Source: Achromobacter sp. AONIH1
Lineage (GTDB): Bacteria > Pseudomonadota > Gammaproteobacteria > Burkholderiales > Burkholderiaceae_B
Direction: 5' to 3'
Assembly: GCF_002902905.1 (NCBI RefSeq)
Contig: NZ_CP026124.1
Location: 1,054,001-1,118,000, forward strand
DNA: 64,000 bases
Numbering within the stretch: the first letter of the stretch is position 1; each line of letters opens with the position of its first letter. Shown one piece after another: positions 55,255 to 63,596 of the stretch. The position numbers were made by a program, and so were the translations under genes. The notes below the pieces were generated by a model. That model searched no databases and was not told the DNA's origin. It saw only the letters and a program-made list of their open reading frames with translations.

Positions 55255-55479
55255 GTTTCTTCCTTCAGATGATGCGTCGCAACAGCGCCGGCCCGTCGCC
55301 GCTAGGGGCTAATGCGGATGGTCTATGGGCCGCCGGGCATCGAAGCGATACGTTAGTGCATGTGTCAAGCATATGGCGCGCCGCCCCGGCCTGGGCCAGG
55401 CCGCGTCGGCGCGCCCGCCTTGGATATCGATGCAGGAACCCCCGCATACCCATTCGTGAACGAGCTTGGAGAGGCCATT

Positions 55480-56376
55480 ATGGAAGAGACCAGTCTGTTG
55501 TCGGAAGCAGAGACAGCGCGTTACCGAGAGCAGGGCTACCTGGCCCTGGACGGCATCTGCCCGCAGGACGAAGTGGGCTACATACGCGCCACGCTGATGG
55601 ACATGTTCGAGAACAGGACGGGCTACAACGAGGGCGCGCAGTACGACTTCATCAGCCGGGACGATCCTTCCAGGCCGGCGCGGTTTCCCAGCCTGCACGA
55701 TCCGCGCCATTATGCCCCCGACCTGCTGAAGACGACGTACCACGCCCGCACCCTGGCGATGGCGCGCCAGCTGCTGGGGCCGGACGCGGCGCTGTATGGC
55801 GAGCACGCGCTGCTCAAGCCGGGCGGGGGCGGGCCCGAGACGCCCTGGCACCAGGACGAGGCCTTCCGCTCGCCCGACTTCGTCTACAAGGAGCTGAGCA
55901 TCTGGCTGGCGCTGCAGCCGGCCACGCTGGAGAACGGCTGCATGCAGTTCATCCCCGGGTCCAACAAATGGGACGTGCTGGAGCATCGCTCGCCCGGCGG
56001 CGACAAGCATCTGCACCCGCTGGAATGCTGCGGCGACTTCGCCCGCGATCTGGCCGTGGCCGAGCCGCTGGCGCCGGGCGGCTGCACGGTGCACGACGCG
56101 CGCACACTGCATCACACCGGCGCCAACACCTCCGACGCGCCCAGGCTGGCCTACATCCTGATCTACAACACGCCGCCCGTGTACAAGCCGGGACGCCGCG
56201 AGTTCCCGTGGCTGGAAGGCCGCTGGACCGACAGCCAGACGCGCAAGAAGGAATGGCATCGCCGCGGCGGCCTGGCGGTGGACCTGGTGCGGCGCCTGCC
56301 GGCCATCCGCCTGACCAGTCCGCGCTGGCTGGCCTGGGCCACCATCCGCGCGGTCAACAAGGTCTGGCCGCGCTGA
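55480..56376 (+). CDS. Phytanoyl-CoA dioxygenase (PhyH) family protein
   Basis: 298 aa from ATG 55480 with TTGGAGAGG upstream; the longer frame to 55360 adds a Pro/Gly-rich leader and is less likely. Iron ligands His124, Asp126 (PWHQDEAF) and His211 (TLHHTGAN), and Arg222 as the 2-oxoglutarate-binding residue (APRLAYILIYN), are all present. The family hydroxylates fatty acyl-CoA, amino acids, ectoine and many natural products; no substrate can be deduced. It stands alone upstream of the lldD leader. Confidence 0.88.
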   Translation: MEETSLLSEAETARYREQGYLALDGICPQDEVGYIRATLMDMFENRTGYNEGAQYDFISRDDPSRPARFPSLHDPRHYAPDLLKTTYHARTLAMARQLLGPDAALYGEHALLKPGGGGPETPWHQDEAFRSPDFVYKELSIWLALQPATLENGCMQFIPGSNKWDVLEHRSPGGDKHLHPLECCGDFARDLAVAEPLAPGGCTVHDARTLHHTGANTSDAPRLAYILIYNTPPVYKPGRREFPWLEGRWTDSQTRKKEWHRRGGLAVDLVRRLPAIRLTSPRWLAWATIRAVNKVWPR

Positions 56377-56726
56377 CGCGGTCCGGCGCGCCGGCCGGCC
56401 CGGCGCCGGGCAGCTCGACGCCCGGCCGCCCGAAGCCTCGTATGTGCGTCGTCCGCATGCACGGCGCCTCGCGGAATCCGTGAAAAAGCAGCGCCGGCGG
56501 GCCTCGCCCGCCGGCACCGGCGCGTATACTGGGCGGCGCCGCCGGGCCGCAGGGCCTTGCTGCACTGCAAGGCCGCCCGCCGCCGGCGGCCCCATTCTTC
56601 CAAGAAAAACCAAGGACGCCATGCGATCGGGCCCTTCCCGATGTTCCGCCTCTGCCCGCGCCATGCCGCGCGGCGCGCGCGCATGCGCCGGTTCCGCCGC
56701 GCGTCCCGCACTCTACAGACCCAGCC
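56377..56726 (+). promoter_or_regulatory. GC-rich, structured control and leader region of lldD
   Basis: This 350-bp spacer has no gene. A perfect 10-bp stem GCCGGCGGGC-CTC-GCCCGCCGGC (56493-56515) precedes a -10 box TATACT (56525-56530). Downstream of it, a perfect hairpin GGCCTTGC-TGCACT-GCAAGGCC (56553-56574), flanked by further G/C-rich complementary tracts, would be at the start of a leader of roughly 190 nt before ATG 56727. A leader-based control or a small RNA is possible. Confidence 0.45.
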
Positions 56727-57890
56727 ATGACCGCTAAGCTCTCAACGATCACCTGCATCGAAGATTTGCGCGTAGTCGCGAAACGCCGCGTGCCGCGCAT
56801 GTTCTACGACTACGCCGATTCGGGCGCCTGGACCGAGGGCACCTACCGCGCCAACGAGAGCGATTTCCAGAAGATCAAGCTGCGCCAGCGCGTGGCGGTG
56901 AACATGGAAGGACGCTCGCTGCGCACCACGCTGGCCGGCCATGACGTGGCCATGCCGCTGGCCATCGCGCCGACCGGCCTGACCGGCATGCAGCACGCCG
57001 ACGGCGAGATCCTGGCGGCCAAGGCCGCCGCCGAATTCGGCGTGCCCTTCACGCTGTCCACCATGAGCATCTGCTCGCTGGAAGACGTGGCCGCCGCCAC
57101 CGGCAAGCCGTTCTGGTTCCAGCTGTACGTGATGCGCGACCGCGAATTCGTCGGCAACCTGATCGACCGCGCCAAGGCCGCCGGCTGCTCGGCGCTGGTG
57201 CTGACGCTGGACCTGCAGATCCTGGGTCAGCGCCACAAGGACATCAAGAACGGCCTGTCCACCCCGCCCAAGCCCACGCTGCGCAACCTGATCAACCTGG
57301 CGACCAAGCCGCGCTGGTGCATGGGCATGCTGGGCACCAAGCGCCGCACCTTCGGCAACATCGTCGGCCACGCCAAGGGCGTGAGCGACCTGTCCTCGCT
57401 GTCCTCCTGGACCGCCGAGCAGTTCGACCCGCGCCTGAGCTGGGACGACGTCGAGTGGATCAAGCAGCGCTGGGGCGGCAAGCTCATCCTCAAGGGCATC
57501 CTGGACGTCGAGGACGCCCAGCTGGCCGCCAACAGCGGCGCCGACGCGCTCATCGTCAGCAACCACGGCGGCCGCCAGCTCGACGGCGCCATGTCCTCGA
57601 TCGCGGCGGTGCCGTCCATCGCCGACGCGGTGGGCTCGAAGATCGAAGTCTGGATGGACGGCGGCGTGCGCTCCGGCCAGGACATCCTCAAGGCCGTGGC
57701 GCTGGGCGCGCGCGGCGCCATGATCGGCCGCGCCTTCCTCTACGGCCTGGGCGCCTACGGCCAGGACGGCGTGCGCCGCGTGCTGGAGATCCTTTACAAG
57801 GAAATGGACACCACCATGGCCCTGTGCGGCCGCCGCTCGATCGTGCCGGGCGACCGCAGCATCCTGCTGCCGGGCACCTATCCGGTCTGA
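56727..57890 (+). CDS. lldD: FMN-dependent alpha-hydroxy acid dehydrogenase (LldD-like)
   Basis: 387 aa. FMN-dependent alpha-hydroxy acid oxidase/dehydrogenase family: VPRMFYDYADSGAWTEGTY, PLAIAPTGLTGMQHADGE, FQLYVMRDREFV, LTLDLQILGQRHKDIKNGL, and the active-site LIVSNHGGRQLDGA with catalytic His. The closest pattern is membrane-associated L-lactate dehydrogenase LldD, which oxidises L-lactate to pyruvate and passes electrons to quinone. No lactate permease or regulator is adjacent. Confidence 0.88.
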   Translation: MTAKLSTITCIEDLRVVAKRRVPRMFYDYADSGAWTEGTYRANESDFQKIKLRQRVAVNMEGRSLRTTLAGHDVAMPLAIAPTGLTGMQHADGEILAAKAAAEFGVPFTLSTMSICSLEDVAAATGKPFWFQLYVMRDREFVGNLIDRAKAAGCSALVLTLDLQILGQRHKDIKNGLSTPPKPTLRNLINLATKPRWCMGMLGTKRRTFGNIVGHAKGVSDLSSLSSWTAEQFDPRLSWDDVEWIKQRWGGKLILKGILDVEDAQLAANSGADALIVSNHGGRQLDGAMSSIAAVPSIADAVGSKIEVWMDGGVRSGQDILKAVALGARGAMIGRAFLYGLGAYGQDGVRRVLEILYKEMDTTMALCGRRSIVPGDRSILLPGTYPV

Positions 57891-57970
57891 GGCAGGCCGG
57901 GCCCGTCTTTCAGTCGTCGCATTCCCGGCAGTATGCTCCAGCTTCCAGGCAGACCCACTCCGGAGTCACG

Positions 57971-59047
57971 ATGATGAGCAAGAAGCAAGGCGGCCCCGTC
58001 CGCCTGGGCAAGGCGTTGCGGCTGCTGGCCGGCGCGGCCATGGCCGTCCTGCTCCCGGCAGTCGCCCCGGCCCAGCAGAAGACGCTGTACGTGGGCATGA
58101 ATGGCGGCGGCATGGCCGAAGCCTATGCGAAGCACGTGTTTCCGGATTTCGAGCGCGCCCAGGGCGTGCGGATCGAAGTGGTGCCGGGCACGTCGGCCGA
58201 GGTGCTGGCCCGCGCCCAGGCGCAGAAGGGCAAGCCCGGCATGCACCTGATGTTCCTGGACGACGGCGTCATGGTGCGGGCCGTCGCCGCCGGCCTGTGC
58301 CAGCCGCTCAGGGACGATCCTGTGCTGCGCGAGCTGTACCCCACCGCCGTCCGGCGCGACCGCAAGGCGGTGGGCCTGAACGTCGGCATGACCGGGCTGG
58401 GCTACAACACCCGCCTGTTCGCCCGGCAGGGCTGGGCGCCGCCCACGTCCTGGATGGACCTGGCCGACCCCCGGTACAAGGGCAAGGTGGTGATGCAGTC
58501 CGCCGCCGCCAGCACCTTCGGCCTGCACGCTTTCCTCATGTTCAACCGCATCCAGGGCGGCACCGATGCAGACACCAATCCCGGCTTTCGCGCCTGGCCC
58601 GGCTCGGTCGGCGCCAATGTGCGGGAATACCTGCCTGACTCGGCCCGGCTGGGCGAGCTGATCGAGGCCGACGAGGCCGCGCTGTTTCCGCTGTCCCCCA
58701 CCGCCGTCATGCGCCTGAAACGCATGGGCGTGCCGGTGGAGTATGCCGCGCCCAAGGAGGGCTCCGCGGTGCTGATGGTGGCCGAGTGCGTGGTGGCCCG
58801 CAATAGCGAGCCTGAACTGTCGCAGCAACTGGCGCTGTACCTGCTGTCGGTGCAGGCGCAGGTCAAGGCGCTGGAGACGGGCAGCTTGTTTCCGTCGAAC
58901 AAGAATGTCTCGCCGCCGCCCGACCACGTCGTGTCGTTCAAGCGCTTTCAGGGCTATATGACCAACGCCAAGATCGTGAACTGGGAGCGCATCAACGCCG
59001 ATCGTCCCGCGTTCAACGCGCGCTGGAACAAGATGATCGTCCGCTAG
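57971..59047 (+). CDS. Orphan ABC-type solute-binding protein
   Basis: 358 aa from ATG 57971. Signal peptide ALRLLAGAAMAVLLPAVAPAQQ. SBP_bac_6/PotD-like: LYVGMNGGGMAEAYAKHVFPDFERAQGVRIEVVPGTSAEVLARAQAQKGKPGMHLMFLDDGV, SWMDLADPRYKGKVVMQSA, NREVEYLPD-like NVREYLPDSARLGEL. No permease or ATPase gene follows, so it is either an orphan binding protein or one served by a transporter elsewhere. It lies 80 bp after lldD, possibly sharing its transcript. The ligand is unknown. Confidence 0.85.
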   Translation: MMSKKQGGPVRLGKALRLLAGAAMAVLLPAVAPAQQKTLYVGMNGGGMAEAYAKHVFPDFERAQGVRIEVVPGTSAEVLARAQAQKGKPGMHLMFLDDGVMVRAVAAGLCQPLRDDPVLRELYPTAVRRDRKAVGLNVGMTGLGYNTRLFARQGWAPPTSWMDLADPRYKGKVVMQSAAASTFGLHAFLMFNRIQGGTDADTNPGFRAWPGSVGANVREYLPDSARLGELIEADEAALFPLSPTAVMRLKRMGVPVEYAAPKEGSAVLMVAECVVARNSEPELSQQLALYLLSVQAQVKALETGSLFPSNKNVSPPPDHVVSFKRFQGYMTNAKIVNWERINADRPAFNARWNKMIVR

Positions 59048-59182
59048 CGCGCCGGCAATCCTCGCGGCGCTTCCGTGCCGGAGGGCTGCCGCGTTCCGGC
59101 GCCTGGGCGTGTGCCGACCGGCACGCGAAAATCGCAAAATCTGCAAATGGGCCGCCGCTACAGTGCGTTCCAAGGAGACCGC

Positions 59183-60016
59183 ATGAAGCCCGAAACCCTG
59201 AACCACTATGGCCAGCGCCTGGAACCCGTCCTGCGCTGGCTGGCGAGCCACCCGGACGCCGACCCGGACCTGTACCGGCTGGCGGACCTGGCCTGCCTGT
59301 CGCCGTACCACTTCCATCGCGTCTACCGCGCCTTGATGGGAGAAACGGTGAACGCCACCGTGCAGCGCATCCGCATGCACCGCGCGGCGGTGGCGCTGGG
59401 ACGGTCCGAGGCTTCCTTGCGCGAGGTGGCGCAGCGCGCCGGCTATGAGTCGGACGCGGCGTTCAACCGGGCATTCGGCGCGACCTTCGGCATTTCGCCG
59501 GGGCGCTACCGGGCCGCCCGCTCCCGTCCCTTCGACCCACAGGAGCTAGGCATGTACCCCATCAAGATCGAAACCTTTCCCGGCGCCACGCTGGCGGTCC
59601 TGTCGCATCGCGGCAGCTACCAGGAGATCGGCCCGCTGTTCTCGCGCGTCTTCATGCTGGCCGCCAGCCGCGGCCTGGCGCGGCCCGAATCGGTCGGCTA
59701 CGGCGTGTACCTGGATGATCCCGAGCAGGTGCCGGCCAGCGAGCTGCGCGCCAAGGCCGGCATGTCGGTCGCGCCCGACGCCGACCTGGGCGACGAGCTG
59801 GAACGCTTCGAGATCCCGCAAGGCCGCTGCGCCATCCTGACCTATACCGGTCCGTACAACGAGATGGACAAGCCCTACAACTGGATGTTCTCGGAATGGC
59901 TGCCCGGCAGTGGCGAGGTGCCGGCGGACTTCCCCATGTTCGAGATGTACATGAACGACCCGCGCACCACGCCGCCGGCGCAATTGCAGACCTGCATCTG
60001 CATGCCGTTGAAGTAA
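59183..60016 (+). CDS. AraC-family regulator with GyrI-like effector domain
   Basis: 277 aa from ATG 59183 with AAGGAGAC upstream. The AraC DNA-binding domain comes first (PDLYRLADLACLSPYHFHRVYRALMGETVNATVQRIRMHRAA and the second HTH LREVAQRAGYESDAAFNRAFGATFGISPGRYR), followed by a GyrI-like/SbmC effector domain (KIETFPGATLAVLSHRGSYQEIGPLFSRV ... AILTYTGPYNEM). This is the Rob/SoxS-type order with C-terminal GyrI-like ligand domain. It stands alone; the small-molecule signal is unknown. Confidence 0.9.
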   Translation: MKPETLNHYGQRLEPVLRWLASHPDADPDLYRLADLACLSPYHFHRVYRALMGETVNATVQRIRMHRAAVALGRSEASLREVAQRAGYESDAAFNRAFGATFGISPGRYRAARSRPFDPQELGMYPIKIETFPGATLAVLSHRGSYQEIGPLFSRVFMLAASRGLARPESVGYGVYLDDPEQVPASELRAKAGMSVAPDADLGDELERFEIPQGRCAILTYTGPYNEMDKPYNWMFSEWLPGSGEVPADFPMFEMYMNDPRTTPPAQLQTCICMPLK

Positions 60017-60070
60017 GGCGGGACGAAGCCGGGCGCATGCGGCGCGGCGTGGCTGCCGCGCCGCATGCGC

Positions 60071-61351
60071 TCAGCGGGCCGGCGTCTGGAAGCTGACCTG
60101 CGCGGGACGGCCCGGCAGGTGCAGCGTGGCGGTGGCCGGCGGGGTTTCGGCGATGACTTCCCCGCCGCGCAGCACCATCAGGCGCGTGGCGCGCAGGCGC
60201 AGCGCCTCGACCGCGTCGCGCGCCTGCAGCAGCACCAGGTCGGCGCGCTTGCCCACCGCCAGGCCGGTGTCGTCCAGGCCCAGGATGCGGGCCGGGGTCG
60301 TGGTCACGGCCTCGAAACAGGCGCGCATGGCGTCCTGGCCCGTCATCTGCGCCACGTGCAGGCCCATGTGCGCGACCTCCAGCATGTCGCCCGAGCCCAG
60401 GCTGTACCAGGGATCCATCACGCAGTCGTGGCCGAAGGCCACCGGCACGCCGGCGGCCAGCAGCTCGGGCACGCGCGTCATGCCGCGGCGCTTGGGATAG
60501 CTGTCGTGGCGGCCCTGCAGCGTGATGTTGATGAGCGGGTTGGCGATGGCCGACACGCCGGCTTCGCGCATCAGCGGGATCAGCTTGGACACGTAGTAGT
60601 TGTCCATCGAGTGCATGGACGTCAGGTGCGAGCCCGTGACGCGGCCCTGCAGGCCCAGGCGCTGCGCATGGTAGGCCAGGGTCTCGATGTGGCGCGACAG
60701 CGGATCGTCGCTTTCATCGCAGTGCATGTCCACGCGCAGGCCGCGCTCGGCGGCCAGCTCGCACAGCAGACGCACCGATTCCGCGCCGTCCTGCATGGTG
60801 CGCTCGAAATGCGGAATGCCGCCGACCACGTCCACGCCCATGTCCAGCGCGCGCTTGAGGTTGTCCATCGCGCCGGGGGCGCGCAGCACGCCGTCCTGCG
60901 GGAAGGCGACCAGCTGCAGGTCCAGGTAGGGCTTGACCCGCTCGCGCACGTGCAGCAGCGCCTCTACCGCCAGCAGGCGCGGATCGCACACGTCCACATG
61001 CGAACGGATCGCCAGCAGGCCGCGCGCCACGGCCCAGTCGCAATAGGCCAGCGCGCGCTCGACCAGCGCTTCCTGCGTCAGCAGCGGCTTGAGTTCGCCC
61101 CACAGCGCGATGCCTTCGAGCAGCGTGCCCGACTGGTTCACGCGCGGCAGCCCGAAGGACAGCGTCGAGTCCATGTGGAAGTGCGCGTCCACGAAGGGCG
61201 ACGACACCAGCTGGCCGGCCGCGTCGATGGTGCGCGCGGCCTCGGCCTTGAGCGCCGGCTCCAGCGCCGCGATGCGGCCCTGGGCGATGCCGATGTCGAT
61301 GTCCTGGCGGCCGTCGGGCAGCGTGCAGCGTTTGATGATCAGGTCGAGCAT
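60071..61351 (-). CDS. codA: Cytosine deaminase CodA-like amidohydrolase
   Basis: 426 aa. Metal and catalytic residues line up with E. coli CodA: HxH at His57/His59 (FVDAHFHMDST), HCDESDDP (catalytic Glu), SHLTSMHS and GHDCVMDPWYSLG. Long matched stretches (LVAFPQDGVL, VVGGIPHFERT, IANPLINITLQGRHDSYPKRRGMTRV) support CodA. It converts cytosine to uracil plus ammonia. It lies downstream of, and in the same orientation as, the BMP-type nucleobase/nucleoside importer genes, so it probably uses imported cytosine or a related base. Confidence 0.9.
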   Translation of the reverse strand: MLDLIIKRCTLPDGRQDIDIGIAQGRIAALEPALKAEAARTIDAAGQLVSSPFVDAHFHMDSTLSFGLPRVNQSGTLLEGIALWGELKPLLTQEALVERALAYCDWAVARGLLAIRSHVDVCDPRLLAVEALLHVRERVKPYLDLQLVAFPQDGVLRAPGAMDNLKRALDMGVDVVGGIPHFERTMQDGAESVRLLCELAAERGLRVDMHCDESDDPLSRHIETLAYHAQRLGLQGRVTGSHLTSMHSMDNYYVSKLIPLMREAGVSAIANPLINITLQGRHDSYPKRRGMTRVPELLAAGVPVAFGHDCVMDPWYSLGSGDMLEVAHMGLHVAQMTGQDAMRACFEAVTTTPARILGLDDTGLAVGKRADLVLLQARDAVEALRLRATRLMVLRGGEVIAETPPATATLHLPGRPAQVSFQTPAR

Positions 61352-61420
61352 GGTGGTTCCTCGCGGAAGATGTCAGTGGTTCATGGCGCTGCGTTTACCG
61401 TCGTCGCATGAACGAAGCGT

Positions 61421-61510
61421 CGCCCCATCGGGGTCGCACGGAGCCGGCTCTGCCGGTCCGTCGCGACGCCCCCTGGGGGGAAGCGCGCAGCGCTTCGGGG
61501 GGGCCTACAC
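61421..61510. repeat. Stem-loop-rich intergenic element between importer and codA
   Basis: A string of small inverted repeats: CCCC-AT-CGGGG, CCGG-CTCTG-CCGG, CCCCC-TGGGGG and AAGCGC-GCA-GCGCTT (61481-61495), ending with a GGGGGGGCC run. From memory this type of GC-rich palindromic spacer recurs between genes in Burkholderiales, including Achromobacter and Bordetella, so it may be a REP-like element. Its second copy is not in this window. Confidence 0.45.
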
Positions 61511-61515
61511 CCCTT

Positions 61516-62466
61516 TTAGCGTTCGCCCTTGCGGTAGGGTTTCATCAAGGCTTGCGGGTAGGCGGCGCGGCGCGCCATCACCACCAGGGCCAGGATGGAA
61601 AGCAGGTACGGCAGCATCAGGTATACCTGATACGGCAGCTCGGGCAGGCCCGGCAGCGCCGCCCCGCCCTGCTGCAGGCGCAGCTGCAGCGCGTCGAAGA
61701 AGGCGAAGATCAGCGCGCCCAGCAGCGCCTTGCCGGGACGCCACGACGCGAACACCACCAGCGCCACGCAGATCCAGCCACGACCGTTGACCATGTTGAA
61801 GAAGAAGGCGTTGAAGGCGGCCAGCGTCAGGAAGCTGCCGGCCACGCCCATCAGCGCCGAGCCGGCGACGATGGCGCCGATGCGCAGGCGGGTGACCGAC
61901 AGGCCCTGGCCCTCGGTGGCGGCGGGATTCTCGCCCACCATGCGCACGGCCAGGCCCACTGGCGTGCGGTTCAGCACCCAGGCCAGCAGCGGCACCGCCG
62001 CCAGCGCCAGCAGCGTCATGGGCGTCTGGCCGGCCAGCACCGGGCCGATCACGGGTATGCCGGCCAGGAACTTCATCTCGGCGAAGGGCGTGATCGTGGG
62101 CGGCGTGTTCACGCTGGGGAAGGTGACGCGGTAGGCGAAGTAGCTCAGGCTGGTGGCCAGCAGCGTCACGCCCAGCCCCGACACGTGCTGCGACAGGCCC
62201 AGCGGCACGGTCAGCACGGCATGCAGCAGGCCGAACACGGCGCCGGCCAGCGCCGCCGCCAGCACGCCGACATACAGCGGCGCGCCCAGGTAGACCACCA
62301 GCCAGCCGGTGAAGGCGCCGGCGGCCATGATGCCCTCGATGCCCAGGTTCAGCACGCCGGCACGCTCGCACAGCAGCACGCCCAGCGTGCCCAGGATGAG
62401 CGGCGTGGCCAGGCGCAGCACCGCGACCCAGAACGCCGAAGAACTCAGCAGATCCATCCATTCCAT
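61516..62466 (-). CDS. ABC transporter permease, BMP/nucleoside type (subunit 2)
   Basis: 316 aa with about eight to nine hydrophobic helices (ATPLILGTLGVLLCERAGVLNLGIEGIMAAGAFTGWL). LNLGIEGIM is the family signature (YufQ/NupQ, RbsC-related). It pairs with the permease gene just upstream (62470, 3 bp apart). No promoter between them; one leftward importer operon. Confidence 0.9.
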   Translation of the reverse strand: MEWMDLLSSSAFWVAVLRLATPLILGTLGVLLCERAGVLNLGIEGIMAAGAFTGWLVVYLGAPLYVGVLAAALAGAVFGLLHAVLTVPLGLSQHVSGLGVTLLATSLSYFAYRVTFPSVNTPPTITPFAEMKFLAGIPVIGPVLAGQTPMTLLALAAVPLLAWVLNRTPVGLAVRMVGENPAATEGQGLSVTRLRIGAIVAGSALMGVAGSFLTLAAFNAFFFNMVNGRGWICVALVVFASWRPGKALLGALIFAFFDALQLRLQQGGAALPGLPELPYQVYLMLPYLLSILALVVMARRAAYPQALMKPYRKGER

Positions 62467-62469
62467 GAT

Positions 62470-63543
62470 TCAGCCCCGGTTGCGGCGCAGGCGGTATTGC
62501 GCGAACAGCGTCGCCACCAGCATGGCCAGCAGCGAGGTGGCGACGATGACGTCGGCGATGTAGTTGGGCACGGCGATGGCGCGGCTCATGCTGTCGGCGC
62601 CGACCAGCATGCCGGCCACGAACACGCTGGCCAGGATCACGCCCAGCGGATGCAGGCCGGCCAGCATGGCGACCACCACGCCCGTGTAGCCATAGCCCGG
62701 CGACATGTCCAGCGTGACGTAGCCGGTGCGGCCCGCCACCTCGATGGCGCCGGCCAGCCCGGCCAGCGCGCCCGACAGCATGGCGGTGCCCAGCATCACG
62801 CGGCTGACCGGCAGTCCCAGGAAGCGCGAGGCGTGCGCGTTGGCGCCGACCGCGCGCATCTGGAAGCCGAACACCGTGTAGCGGTTCAGCAGCCACAGGC
62901 CCAGCGCCAGGCCGGCCGCCCACAACAGGCCGGTGTGGGCGCGGGTGCGCTCGATCAGCTTGCCCAGCTCCAGGTCGCCGTTCAGCGCCACCGACTGCGG
63001 CCAGCCCATGGCCATGGGATCCTTCATGGGACCGTCCAGCATCATGGAGACGAACAGCAGCACGATGAAGTTGCCCAGCAGCGTGGTCACCACCTCGTCC
63101 ACGCCCAGCCGCGTCTTGAGCAGCGCCGGAATCAGCAGCAGCAGCGCGCCGGCCAGCGCGGCGGCCAGCATCATGCCGGCGAACAGCATGGGCACGGGCA
63201 GGTCGAAGCCGGCGCCATCGTGCAGGCCGCCCACGGCCACGGCCGCCAGCGCGCCCAGGTACAGCTGGCCCTCGGCGCCGATGTTGTAGAAGCGCGCGCG
63301 GAAGGCCACCGCGCAGGCCAGGCCGGTCAGCATCAGCGGCGTGGAGCGGGTCAGGGTCTCGGACAGCGCGAAGCGCGAGCCGAAGGCGCCCTCGAACAGC
63401 AGCGCGTAGGTGCGCCCGACGGGCGCGCCGGCCCAGGCCACCAGCAGTGCGCAGACCGCCAGGGTGAAGAGGATGGCCGCGACGGGAGCCAGCGCCAGCG
63501 CGAGGCGGCTGGGCTCGGGGCGGCGTTCCAGGAGTAGTTTCAT
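62470..63543 (-). CDS. ABC transporter permease, BMP/nucleoside type (subunit 1)
   Basis: 357 aa from the ATG at 63543 (MKLLLERRPEPSRLALALAPVAAILFTLAVCALLVAW). The upstream in-frame extension to 63684 overlaps the ATPase gene and is not family-like. Signature FRARFYNIGAEGQLYLGALAAVAVG (YufP/NupP) and ETLTRSTPLMLTGLACAVAF. About eight to nine TMs. Confidence 0.9.
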   Translation of the reverse strand: MKLLLERRPEPSRLALALAPVAAILFTLAVCALLVAWAGAPVGRTYALLFEGAFGSRFALSETLTRSTPLMLTGLACAVAFRARFYNIGAEGQLYLGALAAVAVGGLHDGAGFDLPVPMLFAGMMLAAALAGALLLLIPALLKTRLGVDEVVTTLLGNFIVLLFVSMMLDGPMKDPMAMGWPQSVALNGDLELGKLIERTRAHTGLLWAAGLALGLWLLNRYTVFGFQMRAVGANAHASRFLGLPVSRVMLGTAMLSGALAGLAGAIEVAGRTGYVTLDMSPGYGYTGVVVAMLAGLHPLGVILASVFVAGMLVGADSMSRAIAVPNYIADVIVATSLLAMLVATLFAQYRLRRNRG

Positions 63544-63596
63544 GCGTATGTTTGCTCGGTGATGGGTGGGAAGCGCGCGCCGGGGCGTGACCGGCC

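Noticed and set aside
61408..63537. 709-residue + strand frame opposite the permease genes
   Set aside because: Gln/His/Arg-rich antisense shadow of two permeases; no domain.
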